From JACVRX01 sp035697245 (lineage in GTDB: Bacteria; Actinomycetota; Actinomycetes; Jiangellales; Jiangellaceae), in contig DASSDH010000254.1 in NCBI GenBank assembly GCA_035697245.1, forward strand, positions 1 through 27,533: DNA of 27,533 bases, written 5' to 3'. Both the position numbers and the translations under genes were made by a program. Shown here piece after piece: positions 8,330 through 16,078 of the stretch. Numbering within the stretch: the stretch's first letter is position 1; each line of letters starts with the position of its first letter. The notes under the pieces were generated by a model that did not search any database, was not told where the DNA came from, and saw nothing but the letters and a program-made list of their open reading frames with translations.

Positions 8330-9048
8330 CAGAGTTCGTCGAGGTACTGGGGGAGCATCTGTCCCCAGGTGGGCCACTCGTGGTCCCATTCCCGACCCCA
8401 CGCGTCGACCCGGTTCGGGATGCCCTTCGCGCCGAGGATGCTCGCCGCATCCCAGGACTCGCCGATGTCCTCCCAGGCGCCCTGGCCGGAAACCAGGATG
8501 ACGAAGCGCTGTCGCAGCGCCTCCAACGACGGACCGTCGAGGTCTGGGAGGAAGTGAACCGGCGAGGAGTAGTAGAGGTCGTCGGTGAACTCGCCGTCGA
8601 AGAAACGCTCGAGTCGGTAGGTGCCGCTCATGCCGATGGCGGTCCCGAAGACGTCGGGGAACCGGCACAACATCGCGAGGGCGTTGAACGCCCCGATCGA
8701 CGCCCCCGTGGCGATGATCGGCTGCTCCCCGTCGAGATCGGTGTAGATCGCCGGGACCACCTCGTGCCGAATGCAATCGTGGAACCGGTTGAGCAGCGCC
8801 AACCGGTAGCTGGGAGGGCCGATCTTGGACACCATCGCCCTACCTGCGACGCTGTCGCAGGAGTAGAGCTTGACCCGGCCGCTCTCGATCAGCTCAGCGC
8901 AGGCGCTGACGAGATGGTGTCGTTCGATCTCCTCAGCGTCGCCGCCGGCTGTCGGGAACACCAGCACGGGCCTGCCGTAATGACCCCAGCGAGCAAGTCC
9001 GATGTCCTGCTGGAGCCGGCTCGAAAACCACCGATCGGTCACCTTCAC
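8326..9048 (-). CDS. small putative esterase (ATP-grasp cluster, right flank)
   Basis: A 240-residue alpha/beta hydrolase of the putative-esterase family. It has GRPVLVFPTAGGDAEE (25-40), nucleophile S117 in TGASIGAFNA, FGTAIGMSGTYRL, and likely catalytic H223 in WDHEWPTW. It lacks the N-terminal beta domain of the larger esterase at the other end of the cluster. The GTG at 9048 is preceded by GGAG about 10 bases upstream, and GTG 9042 is an alternative start. Its TAG and the TAG of the convergent M20 gene share the palindrome CTAG at 8326-8329. It is not in the same transcription unit as the ligases, but its position and family suggest the same pathway. Substrate unknown. Confidence 0.85.
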   Translation of the reverse strand: MKVTDRWFSSRLQQDIGLARWGHYGRPVLVFPTAGGDAEEIERHHLVSACAELIESGRVKLYSCDSVAGRAMVSKIGPPSYRLALLNRFHDCIRHEVVPAIYTDLDGEQPIIATGASIGAFNALAMLCRFPDVFGTAIGMSGTYRLERFFDGEFTDDLYYSSPVHFLPDLDGPSLEALRQRFVILVSGQGAWEDIGESWDAASILGAKGIPNRVDAWGREWDHEWPTWGQMLPQYLDELC

Positions 9049-9153
9049 GTCGCCACTCCGTCCAGCCCCGGCCCGCCGCCGAGGCGCACTTGCATCCTTG
9101 CCGATCTGACGGCCTGCGGACGTCGCGGTAGGACGATTGGAACGGCGAAAGTT

Positions 9154-9423
9154 CTAGCGGCGGGACCAACCGCGCTCGTTCTCGGTTCGGCCGCCCCAGA
9201 TGCCGTAACGCTCCGGATATGTGGCCGCGAACTGACGGCACTCACGGGCGACGGGGCAGTCGGCGCATACCTGCTTCGCGATCTGTTCGCGCAGACGCAG
9301 CGCCCTCCCGCGGCCCTCGGGATAGAACAGATCGGTATCCATACCCTGGCAGGCGGCGTTCACGCGCCAGCTTTCGGGCGATCGGGTGGTGCGCTCGACC
9401 AGCGAGTACGTCAGCACGGTCAT
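9154..9423 (-). CDS. WhiB-family iron-sulfur transcription factor
   Basis: An 89-residue WhiB-like protein. Four cysteines (C25, C53, C56, C62) are arranged to hold a 4Fe-4S cluster, with the C-x2-C-x5-C core in CADCPVAREC. The family signature GIWGG lies at 74-78, followed by a short basic tail (TENERGWSRR). Wbl proteins bind the main sigma factor and respond to redox or nitric oxide. The spacing fits the family, but I cannot assign it to a specific WhiB1-7 class. A GGGGAG sequence about 10 bases before ATG 9423 supports this start. It is a single gene, oriented away from the AI-2E-type gene. Confidence 0.93.
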   Translation of the reverse strand: MTVLTYSLVERTTRSPESWRVNAACQGMDTDLFYPEGRGRALRLREQIAKQVCADCPVARECRQFAATYPERYGIWGGRTENERGWSRR

Positions 9424-9700
9424 TTGCTCGTAACTCCCCTGTAACCGAGACCAGAGGTGACAACGGTCGGCACACCCCTCCGTTACCCACCGACTGGACT
9501 TCGTCGCGCGTAAGTTGCCGGGTCCAATTGTGTCCGGACGGACGAGCCGGTGTCATCCAGCTGGACGACCCAAAAGTGAAGGAAGATTTGCGATATTGAT
9601 CCACATAACAGGCAAACAACCCCCTCGCTAGATCGCGTTAGCAGACCAGCCCCGCGTGCCCCTGGTCCGCCGTCCGCGACGGCTGTGCCAGGCTGACGGA
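9424..9700. other. intergenic region between whiB-like and AI-2E-type genes
   Basis: 277 bp with no convincing gene. The part at about 9570-9635 is clearly richer in A and T than its surroundings and probably holds the whiB promoter. WhiB genes often have long leaders. On the rightward side CAGGCT at 9689-9694 is -12 to -7 from GTG 9701 and could be a -10 element. Overlapping frames here look like shadows. Confidence 0.5.
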
Positions 9701-10972
9701 GTGCCGGGACGGATGCCTAGCGCGGTCAGCCGCCGGATCGATGTCATGCGAGAGCGGCTGGCACACCGTCGCGAGGAACTCGAGGCGGAGTCCGACCTCC
9801 TGAGTCCGAACCTGGTCGAGACCCCGCCGGACCCGGTTCACGTCGTCGTCGCGGCCGAACCACAGCGATACGACTCCGACCACACACATCCGGTGCCCTA
9901 CGGCGTGCGGGCCGCAGCGGACTGGACCTGGCGCCTGCTGGTGATCGTGGCCGGCCTTGCCCTGGTCGCGTGGATCGCGTGGGAGATGCGGGTGGTGATC
10001 TTCCCGGTCGTGGCCGCCGTGCTCATCTCGGCCCTGCTGGCTCCGGCCGTTCGGCGGCTGCGGGCAGCAGGGTGGAGTCGCGGCCTATCGGCCGCGGCTG
10101 TGGTCATCACGTTCCTCGTGGTGTTCGTGGGCTTGCTCTCGGTGGTGGGGCAGGCCGTCGGGGACCAGTTTGGTGAAGTGGCGGACCGGGCCGAGGAAGG
10201 GCTTCAGTCCATTCAGGAGTGGTTGGCCGGGCCGCCGTTCAACCTGAGCCCCGAGCAATTCCAGGACTGGATCGACCGAGCCGTCGCTGCGCTGAGTGAG
10301 AACCGTGAGGCGATCACCGCTGGAGCGCTCTCGACAGCAACGCTCGCCGTCGAGCTCGTCACTGGGATTCTGTTGGGGTTGTTCTCCCTGATTTTCTTCC
10401 TCTACGACGGAGACCGCATCTGGGCCTGGCTGGTGCGGTTGATGCCCCGCAACTCCAGAGAGCGGGTGCACACCGCCGGCCAGTTGGCCTGGCTCACTTT
10501 GACGCAGTACGTGCGCGGGACGGTGCTGATCGCGGTGTTCGACGCGACCTTCATCTCGATCTTGCTGCTGGTCCTCGGTGTGCCGCTTGCGCTGCCGTTG
10601 GGTCTACTGGTCTTCTTCGGCGCGTTTGTGCCTCTCGTCGGCGCGTTCGTCACCGGCGCCCTAGCTGTGCTCGTGGCTCTGGTCGCCAACGGCTGGCTGG
10701 CGGCGCTCATCGTGCTGGTGGGAATCATCGCGATTCAGCAATTGGAGGGTCACGTCTTCCAGCCGTTTGTCCTGGGCCGGATGGTTCGCGTACACCCGCT
10801 GGCCGTGGTGATCGCCGTCGCGCTCGGCGCGTATGCGGCCGGGATCATCGGCGCGGTGGTCGCCGTGCCCCTGGTCGCCGTGGCGAACACCGTCGCCGCT
10901 TACCTGGTGAATTCCGGCTCGCCTTCCGTACCGGCCGGCCAACCCTCGTCACCCACTTCCGCTGCGGACTAA
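9701..10972 (+). CDS. AI-2E-family transporter-like membrane protein
   Basis: A 423-residue polytopic membrane protein of the AI-2E transporter family (PerM/TqsA-like). A cytoplasmic N-terminal stretch of about 70 residues with charged RERLAHRREELE is followed by two hydrophobic helices (about 78-115), another pair, a long amphipathic loop with SPEQFQDWIDRAV, and at least four C-terminal helices. The segment ALPLGLLVFFGAFVPLVGAF and the C-terminal GIIGAVVAVPLVAVANTV are typical of the family. Transported substrates of most members are unknown, so a role in quorum sensing should not be assumed. The start is GTG 9701 or ATG 9713, and I see no strong ribosome binding site. Its stop lies 51 bp before the ArsR start. 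Confidence 0.88.
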   Translation: MPGRMPSAVSRRIDVMRERLAHRREELEAESDLLSPNLVETPPDPVHVVVAAEPQRYDSDHTHPVPYGVRAAADWTWRLLVIVAGLALVAWIAWEMRVVIFPVVAAVLISALLAPAVRRLRAAGWSRGLSAAAVVITFLVVFVGLLSVVGQAVGDQFGEVADRAEEGLQSIQEWLAGPPFNLSPEQFQDWIDRAVAALSENREAITAGALSTATLAVELVTGILLGLFSLIFFLYDGDRIWAWLVRLMPRNSRERVHTAGQLAWLTLTQYVRGTVLIAVFDATFISILLLVLGVPLALPLGLLVFFGAFVPLVGAFVTGALAVLVALVANGWLAALIVLVGIIAIQQLEGHVFQPFVLGRMVRVHPLAVVIAVALGAYAAGIIGAVVAVPLVAVANTVAAYLVNSGSPSVPAGQPSSPTSAAD

Positions 10973-10975
10973 CCT

Positions 10976-10991
10976 TCAAAGAAGTATTTGA
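10976..10991. promoter_or_regulatory. palindromic operator 1 of the ArsR-type regulator
   Basis: TCAAA-N6-TTTGA is a perfect 5-6-5 inverted repeat. It overlaps the -35 element TTGACG of the regulator gene, a position from which a bound repressor would block RNA polymerase. Assignment to the adjacent ArsR protein is inferred from position and from the second copy downstream. Confidence 0.6.
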
Positions 10992-11016
10992 CGGTCGCCA
11001 CGACTGGTGCAAGACT
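10988..11016 (+). promoter_or_regulatory. promoter of the arsR-MFS operon
   Basis: TTGACG (10988-10993) and AAGACT (11011-11016) are separated by 17 bp. Transcription would start at about 11023-11024, which is the ATG of the regulator, so the message is probably leaderless. The promoter is bracketed by the two operator-like palindromes. Confidence 0.6.
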
Positions 11017-11017
11017 C

Positions 11018-11033
11018 TCAAACATGTCTTTGG
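11018..11033. promoter_or_regulatory. palindromic operator 2 of the ArsR-type regulator
   Basis: TCAAA-N6-TTTGG matches operator 1 at nine of ten half-site positions. It starts exactly 42 bp (four helical turns) after operator 1 and contains the ATG start codon, so it would cover the transcription start. Confidence 0.55.
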
Positions 11034-11569
11034 GAGTTTCTGGCAACACAACTGACCTTGCTGCCATGCGGGCCCTCGCGCATCCGCTGCGGATGCGGAT
11101 GCTGTCAATGCTGACCGGAACGGCCATGAGTGCAGCCGAGGTCGCCCGGGAGCTCGGTATCACCCACGCCAACGCCAGTTACCACCTGCGCCAACTGCTC
11201 GCTGCGGGCCAGATCGAGGTGGCCGAGGAAGTCGGCATCCGTGGTGGTCGCGCGCGCCGCTATCGCTACGACTTGAGCCGAGGGCACGAACAACTCGAGA
11301 ACACGCCATGGGACCGCGCCACTCGGCGGGCTACCTATGCCGTCCTGGCCGAGGAGTTGCGCCGTCGGACGGCATTCGCGGCAGGACCGCCGGCCCGGCA
11401 GTCACTGACCGACGCCGAATTGTGGATCGATGCCGAGACGTGGTCCGAGCTATGTGACCGCTTGACCGACCTGATGGCGGACCTGCACCGGGCAGCGGTG
11501 GCGCCCGGGACGGCCGGTGCCGTTCGGACCAGCACGACCGCGGCGATGTTCGTGCTGTCGGATCCATGA
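11024..11569 (+). CDS. ArsR-family winged-helix repressor
   Basis: A 181-residue regulator with an ArsR/SmtB-type winged helix. LRMRMLSMLTG is the first helix, MSAAEVARELGITHANASYHLRQLLAAG forms the helix-turn-helix, and the wing contains RGGRARRYRYD. No metal-binding cysteine cluster is visible, so it probably senses an organic ligand. The C-terminal 80 residues are helical and likely hold the dimer or ligand site. ATG 11024 was chosen because the -35/-10 promoter places the transcription start there; an in-frame GTG at 10988 lies inside the -35. Its stop overlaps the MFS start (ATGA), so it should control the pump. Autorepression through the two flanking palindromes is inferred. Confidence 0.88.
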   Translation: MSLGVSGNTTDLAAMRALAHPLRMRMLSMLTGTAMSAAEVARELGITHANASYHLRQLLAAGQIEVAEEVGIRGGRARRYRYDLSRGHEQLENTPWDRATRRATYAVLAEELRRRTAFAAGPPARQSLTDAELWIDAETWSELCDRLTDLMADLHRAAVAPGTAGAVRTSTTAAMFVLSDP

Positions 11570-12831
11570 CCGGGCCGCTCGGACACCGGCGATTCCGGAT
11601 CCTGCTTGCCGGGCGAGCCGTCTCCATGCTGGGCAACGCGATCGCGCCGGTGGCGATCGCGTTCGCAGTGCTCGACCTGACCGAGTCGGCCGCCGCGCTC
11701 GGTATCGTGCTCGCGGCCCGCAGCATCCCGCAGGTCCTGTTCATGCTGGTCGGCGGTGTGATCGCCGACCGGTTCGATCGGGCCCGAGTCCTGGTCATCG
11801 CCAACGTTGTCGCCGGCGTCGCGCAAGGCGCCGCTGCTGCGCTCCTGCAGACGGGGACGGCCTCCGTACCGGCACTTGCGGCCCTGGAGGCCGTCAACGG
11901 AACCGCGAGCGCGATCGTGTTCCCCGCAGCCGCCGCACTCACCCCGGTGACCGTGCCGAGCACGATCTTGCAGGAGGCCAACGCGCTGCTCCGGCTCGGT
12001 CTCAACACCGCCATGATCGTCGGGGCGGCGAGCGGGGGCATCCTGGTCGGAACGATCGGCTCCGGCTGGGGCCTCGCGGTCGACGCCATGGCTTTTGTCC
12101 TCGCTGCGGCCTTCTTCACCCGGTTGCGCATCGGGTCTGCGGCCTCCCTGTCTCGACCGGGCGGTTCACCGCCTGCGTCCACCGGCGGGGTGGGCGCTGT
12201 TCTTGCCGACGTGCGCGACGGTTGGCGCGAGGTCTCCAGCCGCAGCTGGCTGTGGGCAGTCGTCATTGCGTTCGGGTTCGCCAACGCGGCGCAGGCCGCC
12301 GGTTGGACGACCCTCGGCCCGGTCGTGGCCGCCGGCTCGTTTGGTCCCGAGGGGTGGGGGCTGGTCCTCGCCGGACAGACGGCGGGCATGCTGGCCGGCG
12401 GCGTCCTCATGCTGCGAGTGCGGCCCATCCGCCCACTGTTCGTCGGCTGTGCGGCGGTGCTGCTGTTGGCTCCGATGCTCGTCGTTCTGGCTCTGCAGCC
12501 AACCGTCGCGGCACTGCTGCCGGCGGCGTTCGTCGCGGGCGTCGGGATCGAGGTCTTCAGCGTCGGCTGGGATCTCTCCCTTCAGCAGCAGGTGCCGCAG
12601 GCCCGGCTCTCCCGGGTGTATTCCTTCGACGCACTCGGCTCGTACGCCATGATCCCGCTGGGCCAGCTCGTGGCCGGGCCGCTCGCGCTCGCGCTCGGTA
12701 CTCAGGATGCGATCCTGGCCTGCGCCACCGTCATCGCGATCGCGATCGGGACCACCTTGGCAGTGCCGAGCGTTCGCCATCTACGCAGAACCGACGTGCC
12801 AGCTGAAACGCCGGCAGCGGCGACTACCTGA
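11566..12831 (+). CDS. MFS drug-efflux-type transporter
   Basis: A 421-residue major facilitator superfamily protein of the MFS_3/EntS-like group, probably with 12 membrane helices. The N-terminal FRILLAGRAVSMLGNAIAPVA is characteristic. The family motif A between helices 2 and 3 is seen as GGVIADRFDRARV. The second half contains SRSWLWAVVIAFGFANAAQ and LRVRPIRPLFVG. It is coupled by ATGA to the ArsR repressor, the usual layout of an inducible efflux system in which the repressor responds to the exported compound. The substrate cannot be predicted. It converges on hisN with nine bases between the stop codons. Confidence 0.9.
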   Translation: MTGPLGHRRFRILLAGRAVSMLGNAIAPVAIAFAVLDLTESAAALGIVLAARSIPQVLFMLVGGVIADRFDRARVLVIANVVAGVAQGAAAALLQTGTASVPALAALEAVNGTASAIVFPAAAALTPVTVPSTILQEANALLRLGLNTAMIVGAASGGILVGTIGSGWGLAVDAMAFVLAAAFFTRLRIGSAASLSRPGGSPPASTGGVGAVLADVRDGWREVSSRSWLWAVVIAFGFANAAQAAGWTTLGPVVAAGSFGPEGWGLVLAGQTAGMLAGGVLMLRVRPIRPLFVGCAAVLLLAPMLVVLALQPTVAALLPAAFVAGVGIEVFSVGWDLSLQQQVPQARLSRVYSFDALGSYAMIPLGQLVAGPLALALGTQDAILACATVIAIAIGTTLAVPSVRHLRRTDVPAETPAAATT

Positions 12832-12840
12832 TCGACGGCG

Positions 12841-13617
12841 TCACCCGATGATCGAGAGCACCTCGTCGTGCAGAACGCCGTTGGTCGCGAGGGCCGCGGT
12901 CCCGAGCGGCCCGGGCTTGCCGTTGAAATCGGTGAAGCGTCCGCCCGCCTCCTCGACGATCACCGCCGGTGCCGCCATGTCGTGCAGGGCCAGCGCCGGT
13001 TCGGTGGCGATGTCGACCGCGCCGTCGGCGAGGAGCATGTAGGACCAGAAGTCGCCGTAAGCCCGGGTACGCCAGCACGCCAGCATCAGGTGCAGGAATG
13101 CCTCCAGCCGGCCGGTCTCGTCCCAACCCGCCAACGACGAGTACGACAGGGACGCCTGGTCGAGCGAGTCGATCGCTGACACATGGCATCGAGTCGCGGC
13201 GGCGAGGGACTTGCCCGTCCATGCACCAGTGCCGCGGGCGGCCCACCACCGACGCCCGAGTGCCGGTGCCGACACCACGCCGGCAACGACGTCGTCGTCG
13301 ACCATCAGGGCGATCAGCGTGGCCCAGACCGGGACACCGCGCAGATAGCTCTTGGTGCCATCGATCGGGTCAATCACCCAGCGGCGTGATCCCCAGCCCT
13401 CCGAACCGAGCTCCTCACCAACGACCGCGTCTCGCGGTCGGGCCCGGGCGAGCATGCGGCGGATCGCCTCCTCCGCCGTCCGGTCGGCGTCGGTGACCGG
13501 AGTCGTGTCGGACTTTGTGTCGATGCGCAGGTCACGCGCCCGGAACCGCTGCATGGTCTGCGCGTCGGCGTCGTCGGCAAGGACGTGCGCGAACCGGAGG
13601 TCGTCGTCATAGCCCAC
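12841..13617 (-). CDS. hisN: histidinol-phosphatase, inositol-monophosphatase family
   Basis: A 258-residue Mg-dependent phosphatase. GEE at 67-69 and IDPIDGTKSYLRG at 82-94 form the metal site, and LHDMAAPAVIVEEAGG supplies the last Asp and the C-terminal signature. VPVWATLIALM is typical of actinobacterial HisN, which replaces HisB/HisJ in histidine synthesis. A role as an inositol-1-phosphatase cannot be fully excluded. Linkage to rsgA, aroA and sigR matches the order I recall from other actinobacteria, where this gene is called hisN. The start is GTG 13617, with TAGGTT about 11-16 bases upstream as a possible -10. Confidence 0.82.
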   Translation of the reverse strand: MGYDDDLRFAHVLADDADAQTMQRFRARDLRIDTKSDTTPVTDADRTAEEAIRRMLARARPRDAVVGEELGSEGWGSRRWVIDPIDGTKSYLRGVPVWATLIALMVDDDVVAGVVSAPALGRRWWAARGTGAWTGKSLAAATRCHVSAIDSLDQASLSYSSLAGWDETGRLEAFLHLMLACWRTRAYGDFWSYMLLADGAVDIATEPALALHDMAAPAVIVEEAGGRFTDFNGKPGPLGTAALATNGVLHDEVLSIIG

Positions 13618-13728
13618 GAGCGGTCAACCTAGCGCGTCGAACCGGTTCGGCCGATGAATCGTGGGAACGGGTGAGCCGGCGTGGGTGTAAGTAGGGGCAA
13701 GATAACCGGCCAACTGGGAGGAGTCGCT

Positions 13729-14187
13729 GTGCCCGACACGGTATTCGGGGTTCCGCTGCACCCGCTCGTCAACCACGCGGCGGTGGTCCTGGTTCCGCTC
13801 GCCGTCCTGGGCACGTTGCTGATCACCGTCGTGCCGCGGTGGCGAACGGTGTACGGATGGTTGGTTGTGGCGCTGGCTGCGGTGGCCTTCGCCACGGTTC
13901 CCGTCGTCACGCGCAGCGGCCGCAACCTCGAGGCGTCGTTGGAACTCGGCGGGCCGGCTCTCGACAAGGTGCGTGAGCACCAGGAGATGGGTGACCGGGT
14001 GATCTGGGCGGTCGGGGCGATGTTCGTGCTGGACCTGGTCTTGATGCTCATGCATCGGGCCGGGCGGTCGACCGGCCAGGCGAACCTCGTCGCCGTACTG
14101 GCATCGATCGCCGGTCTGGTCGCGCTCGTGCTGGTGGTGCTGACGGGCCACCTTGGCGCCCAGGCAGTCTGGAACCCGGCCGGCTAG
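13729..14187 (+). CDS. DUF2231 membrane protein
   Basis: A 152-residue protein with four membrane helices. Family hallmarks are the N-terminal GVPLHPLVNHAAVVLVPLA, the pair VREHQEMGD in the middle, and GHLGAQAVW at the C-terminus. The conserved histidines (H11, H16, H84, H141) lie at helix ends and suggest metal or haem binding, though the function is unknown. GTG 13729 is supported by GGGAGGAG at 13716-13723, one of the strongest ribosome binding sites in the window. It stands 111 bp from the divergent hisN start. Confidence 0.85.
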   Translation: MPDTVFGVPLHPLVNHAAVVLVPLAVLGTLLITVVPRWRTVYGWLVVALAAVAFATVPVVTRSGRNLEASLELGGPALDKVREHQEMGDRVIWAVGAMFVLDLVLMLMHRAGRSTGQANLVAVLASIAGLVALVLVVLTGHLGAQAVWNPAG

Positions 14188-14217
14188 TCGCACCGGCATT
14201 GGACCATCATCGCTGGC

Positions 14218-15084
14218 ATGTTCGACGGGTTCGACGTGATCAGGGTCGAGGTCGGATCCGACGTCCGGTTGCGGGTCAGACACGGCGGTAGCGGTGCGCC
14301 GGTGGTACTCCTGCACGGGCATCCCCGCACCCACACCACCTGGCACCGGGTGGCCCCGCTGCTCGTCGCGGCGGGGAACACTGTCGTCTGCCCAGACCTG
14401 CGGGGTTATGGCCAGTCGTCGAAGCCACCATCCACCGCGGACCATGCGGGGTACTCCAAGCGTGCGATGGCCGACGACATCCGGAACCTGATGGGCCGGC
14501 TCGGTCACGACCGGTTCGCCGTCGTGGGTCACGATCGGGGCAGTTACGTCGCGCTCCGGCTGGCCCTGGACACCCCGGAGGTCGTGTCCCATCTGGTCAT
14601 CCTGGACAGCGTGCCGATCGGCGAGGCGCTGCGCCGTGCGGATGCCCGGTTCGCCATTGCCTGGTGGCACTGGTTCTTCTTCGGCCAACCGGACAAGCCG
14701 GAGCGGGCGATTCTCGCCGATCCAGAGGCGTGGTATGGCGGGAACCCCCAGAGCATGGGTGCGGAGAATCATGCCGACTACCGACGGGCCATCCACGATC
14801 CCGCCACCGTGCACGCGATGCTGGAGGACTATCGCGCCGGTCTCGGCGTCGATCGGGCCGCAGACGATGCCGACCGGGCCGCAGGCAGGCGGGTCAGCTG
14901 CCCGACGCTGGTGTTGTGGAGCAGCCGCGACGACCTCGAGTACCTCTACGGCGACGTGCTCGCGGTCTGGGCGCCGTGGACCACCGAACTCGACGGCGGC
15001 CGCATCGACAGCGGGCACCACATGGCCGAGGAAGCACCGGTCGAACTGGCTCGACGGCTGGCCGAGTTCCTGGCTCTTCGGTAG
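14218..15084 (+). CDS. alpha/beta hydrolase, haloacetate-dehalogenase-like
   Basis: A 288-residue cytoplasmic hydrolase. The oxyanion motif HGHPRTHTTWH (33-43) and PDLRGYGQSSKP (59-70) match fluoroacetate-dehalogenase relatives. The nucleophile elbow is GHDRG with Asp D106, not Ser. A halide pocket of H151-W152 plus Y205 (EDYRAG) is present, and the catalytic His is probably H267 in SGHH. The first carboxylate-binding arginine is R107, but the second, three residues later, is Tyr (Y110). The enzyme may therefore act on another halide or on an epoxide or ester. It starts 30 bp after the DUF2231 stop and may be co-transcribed. I see no strong ribosome binding site. Confidence 0.82.
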   Translation: MFDGFDVIRVEVGSDVRLRVRHGGSGAPVVLLHGHPRTHTTWHRVAPLLVAAGNTVVCPDLRGYGQSSKPPSTADHAGYSKRAMADDIRNLMGRLGHDRFAVVGHDRGSYVALRLALDTPEVVSHLVILDSVPIGEALRRADARFAIAWWHWFFFGQPDKPERAILADPEAWYGGNPQSMGAENHADYRRAIHDPATVHAMLEDYRAGLGVDRAADDADRAAGRRVSCPTLVLWSSRDDLEYLYGDVLAVWAPWTTELDGGRIDSGHHMAEEAPVELARRLAEFLALR

Positions 15085-15088
15085 CGCC

Positions 15089-16078
15089 TCAGTCGCCCGC
15101 CTGCCGCTCTCGGCTCGCGAGCAACCGCCGGAAGGAATCGACCCGAGCCCGCTCGATTCGGCCAGCGTCGACGGCGACGTCGAGTGCGCATTCCGGCTCA
15201 CCGGCCGCGTGCGTGCAGCCGCGTGGACAGTCCTTGGTTTCCCGGACGAGATCGGGGAAAGCGTGCACCAGGTGCCGGGGATCGACGTGAGCCAGCCCGA
15301 ACGATCGGATCCCGGGCGTGTCGATCACCCAGCCGCCCGACGGCAATGGCAGCGCTACGGCGCTCGTCGACGTGTGCCGCCCTCGGCCGGTGACGACGTT
15401 CACCTGACCAGTCGCCCGTTCGGCGCCCGGTACCAGAGCGTTGACCAGGGTCGACTTTCCGACCCCTGAGTGCCCGACCAGCACACTCCATCGGCCGGCC
15501 AGCCGCTCGGTCAACGCGTCGAGGTTGGCACTCCGTGCCGTCGTGACGGTGGCAACACCCAGCGCGGAGTAGGTGGCGAGCAGCGAAGACGAGTCGCCCA
15601 GGTCCGTCTTCGTCACACACAGCAATGGCTCGAGCCCAGCATCGTACGCAGCGACCAGGCAGCGGTCGATCAGCCGCGGCCGGGGTTCTGGCTCGGCGAC
15701 CGAAGTGACGATCACGAGCTGATCGGCGTTGGCGACGACAACCCGCTCCACTGGGTCGTCGTCGTCCGCGGTCCGGCGCAGCACCGTGGTCCGCTCGTCG
15801 AGCCTGACTATTCGGGCGAGCGCGCCTGCACGACCCGACACGTCACCAACCAGCCCGACCCGGTCTCCCACGACGACTGACTTGCGGCCCAGCTCGCGAG
15901 CGCGCATCGCGGTGACCCCCTGGTCCCCGGCGGAGAGCAGGCAGGTGTAGCGGCCTCGGTCGACTGCGACCACGATGGCCGGCACCGCGTCGTCATGCGC
16001 CGGTCGAATCTTGCTCCTCGGACGGGAACCGCGGCCCGGGCGCACCCGGACGTCGCTCTCGTCATAGCCAGTCGACAC
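15089..16078 (-). CDS. rsgA: ribosome small-subunit biogenesis GTPase RsgA
   Basis: A 329-residue circularly permuted GTPase that checks 30S maturation. An OB fold (about 33-95) is followed by G4 TKTD (156-159), G1 GHSGVGKST (202-210), and G3 DTPG (253-256), the permuted order. The zinc knuckle has C284, C288, H290 and C297. Its GTG start lies inside the last 17 bases of aroA, so the pair is translationally coupled. The aroA-rsgA pairing is common in actinobacteria. The first 30 residues are basic and poorly conserved. Confidence 0.93.
   Translation of the reverse strand: MSTGYDESDVRVRPGRGSRPRSKIRPAHDDAVPAIVVAVDRGRYTCLLSAGDQGVTAMRARELGRKSVVVGDRVGLVGDVSGRAGALARIVRLDERTTVLRRTADDDDPVERVVVANADQLVIVTSVAEPEPRPRLIDRCLVAAYDAGLEPLLCVTKTDLGDSSSLLATYSALGVATVTTARSANLDALTERLAGRWSVLVGHSGVGKSTLVNALVPGAERATGQVNVVTGRGRHTSTSAVALPLPSGGWVIDTPGIRSFGLAHVDPRHLVHAFPDLVRETKDCPRGCTHAAGEPECALDVAVDAGRIERARVDSFRRLLASRERQAGD

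Noticed and set aside
7568..8776. 402-codon open frame on the minus strand
   Set aside because: It spans the ends of the M20 and esterase genes in another frame, with no domain and biased composition.
9242..9619. 125-codon frame overlapping whiB
   Set aside because: It overlaps the WhiB coding region in another frame and reads through the promoter-like AT-rich part; no motif is seen.
9701..10972. AI-2E-type gene as the exporter of the ATP-grasp product
   Set aside because: It is separated from the cluster by whiB and a 277-bp gap and is on its own; the family is widespread and nothing ties it to the ligases.
10988..11023. earlier GTG start for the ArsR regulator
   Set aside because: The GTG at 10988-10990 would lie inside the -35 TTGACG of its own promoter; the mapped spacing puts transcription at the ATG 11024.
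11331..12428. 365-codon open frame on the minus strand
   Set aside because: It lies antisense to the ArsR and MFS genes. The product is low-complexity Ala/Thr/Arg/Pro, typical of a mirror frame in GC-rich DNA.
13663..13690. possible second SigR promoter (GGAAC-N18) before DUF2231
   Set aside because: GGAAC is followed after 18 bases by GTA, not GTT, so the -10 does not match.
13624..15201. 525-codon open frame on the minus strand
   Set aside because: It runs antisense through DUF2231 and the dehalogenase-like gene, both with clear family motifs. The translation is rich in Arg, Pro, Gln and His and has no recognisable domain; this is a high-GC shadow.
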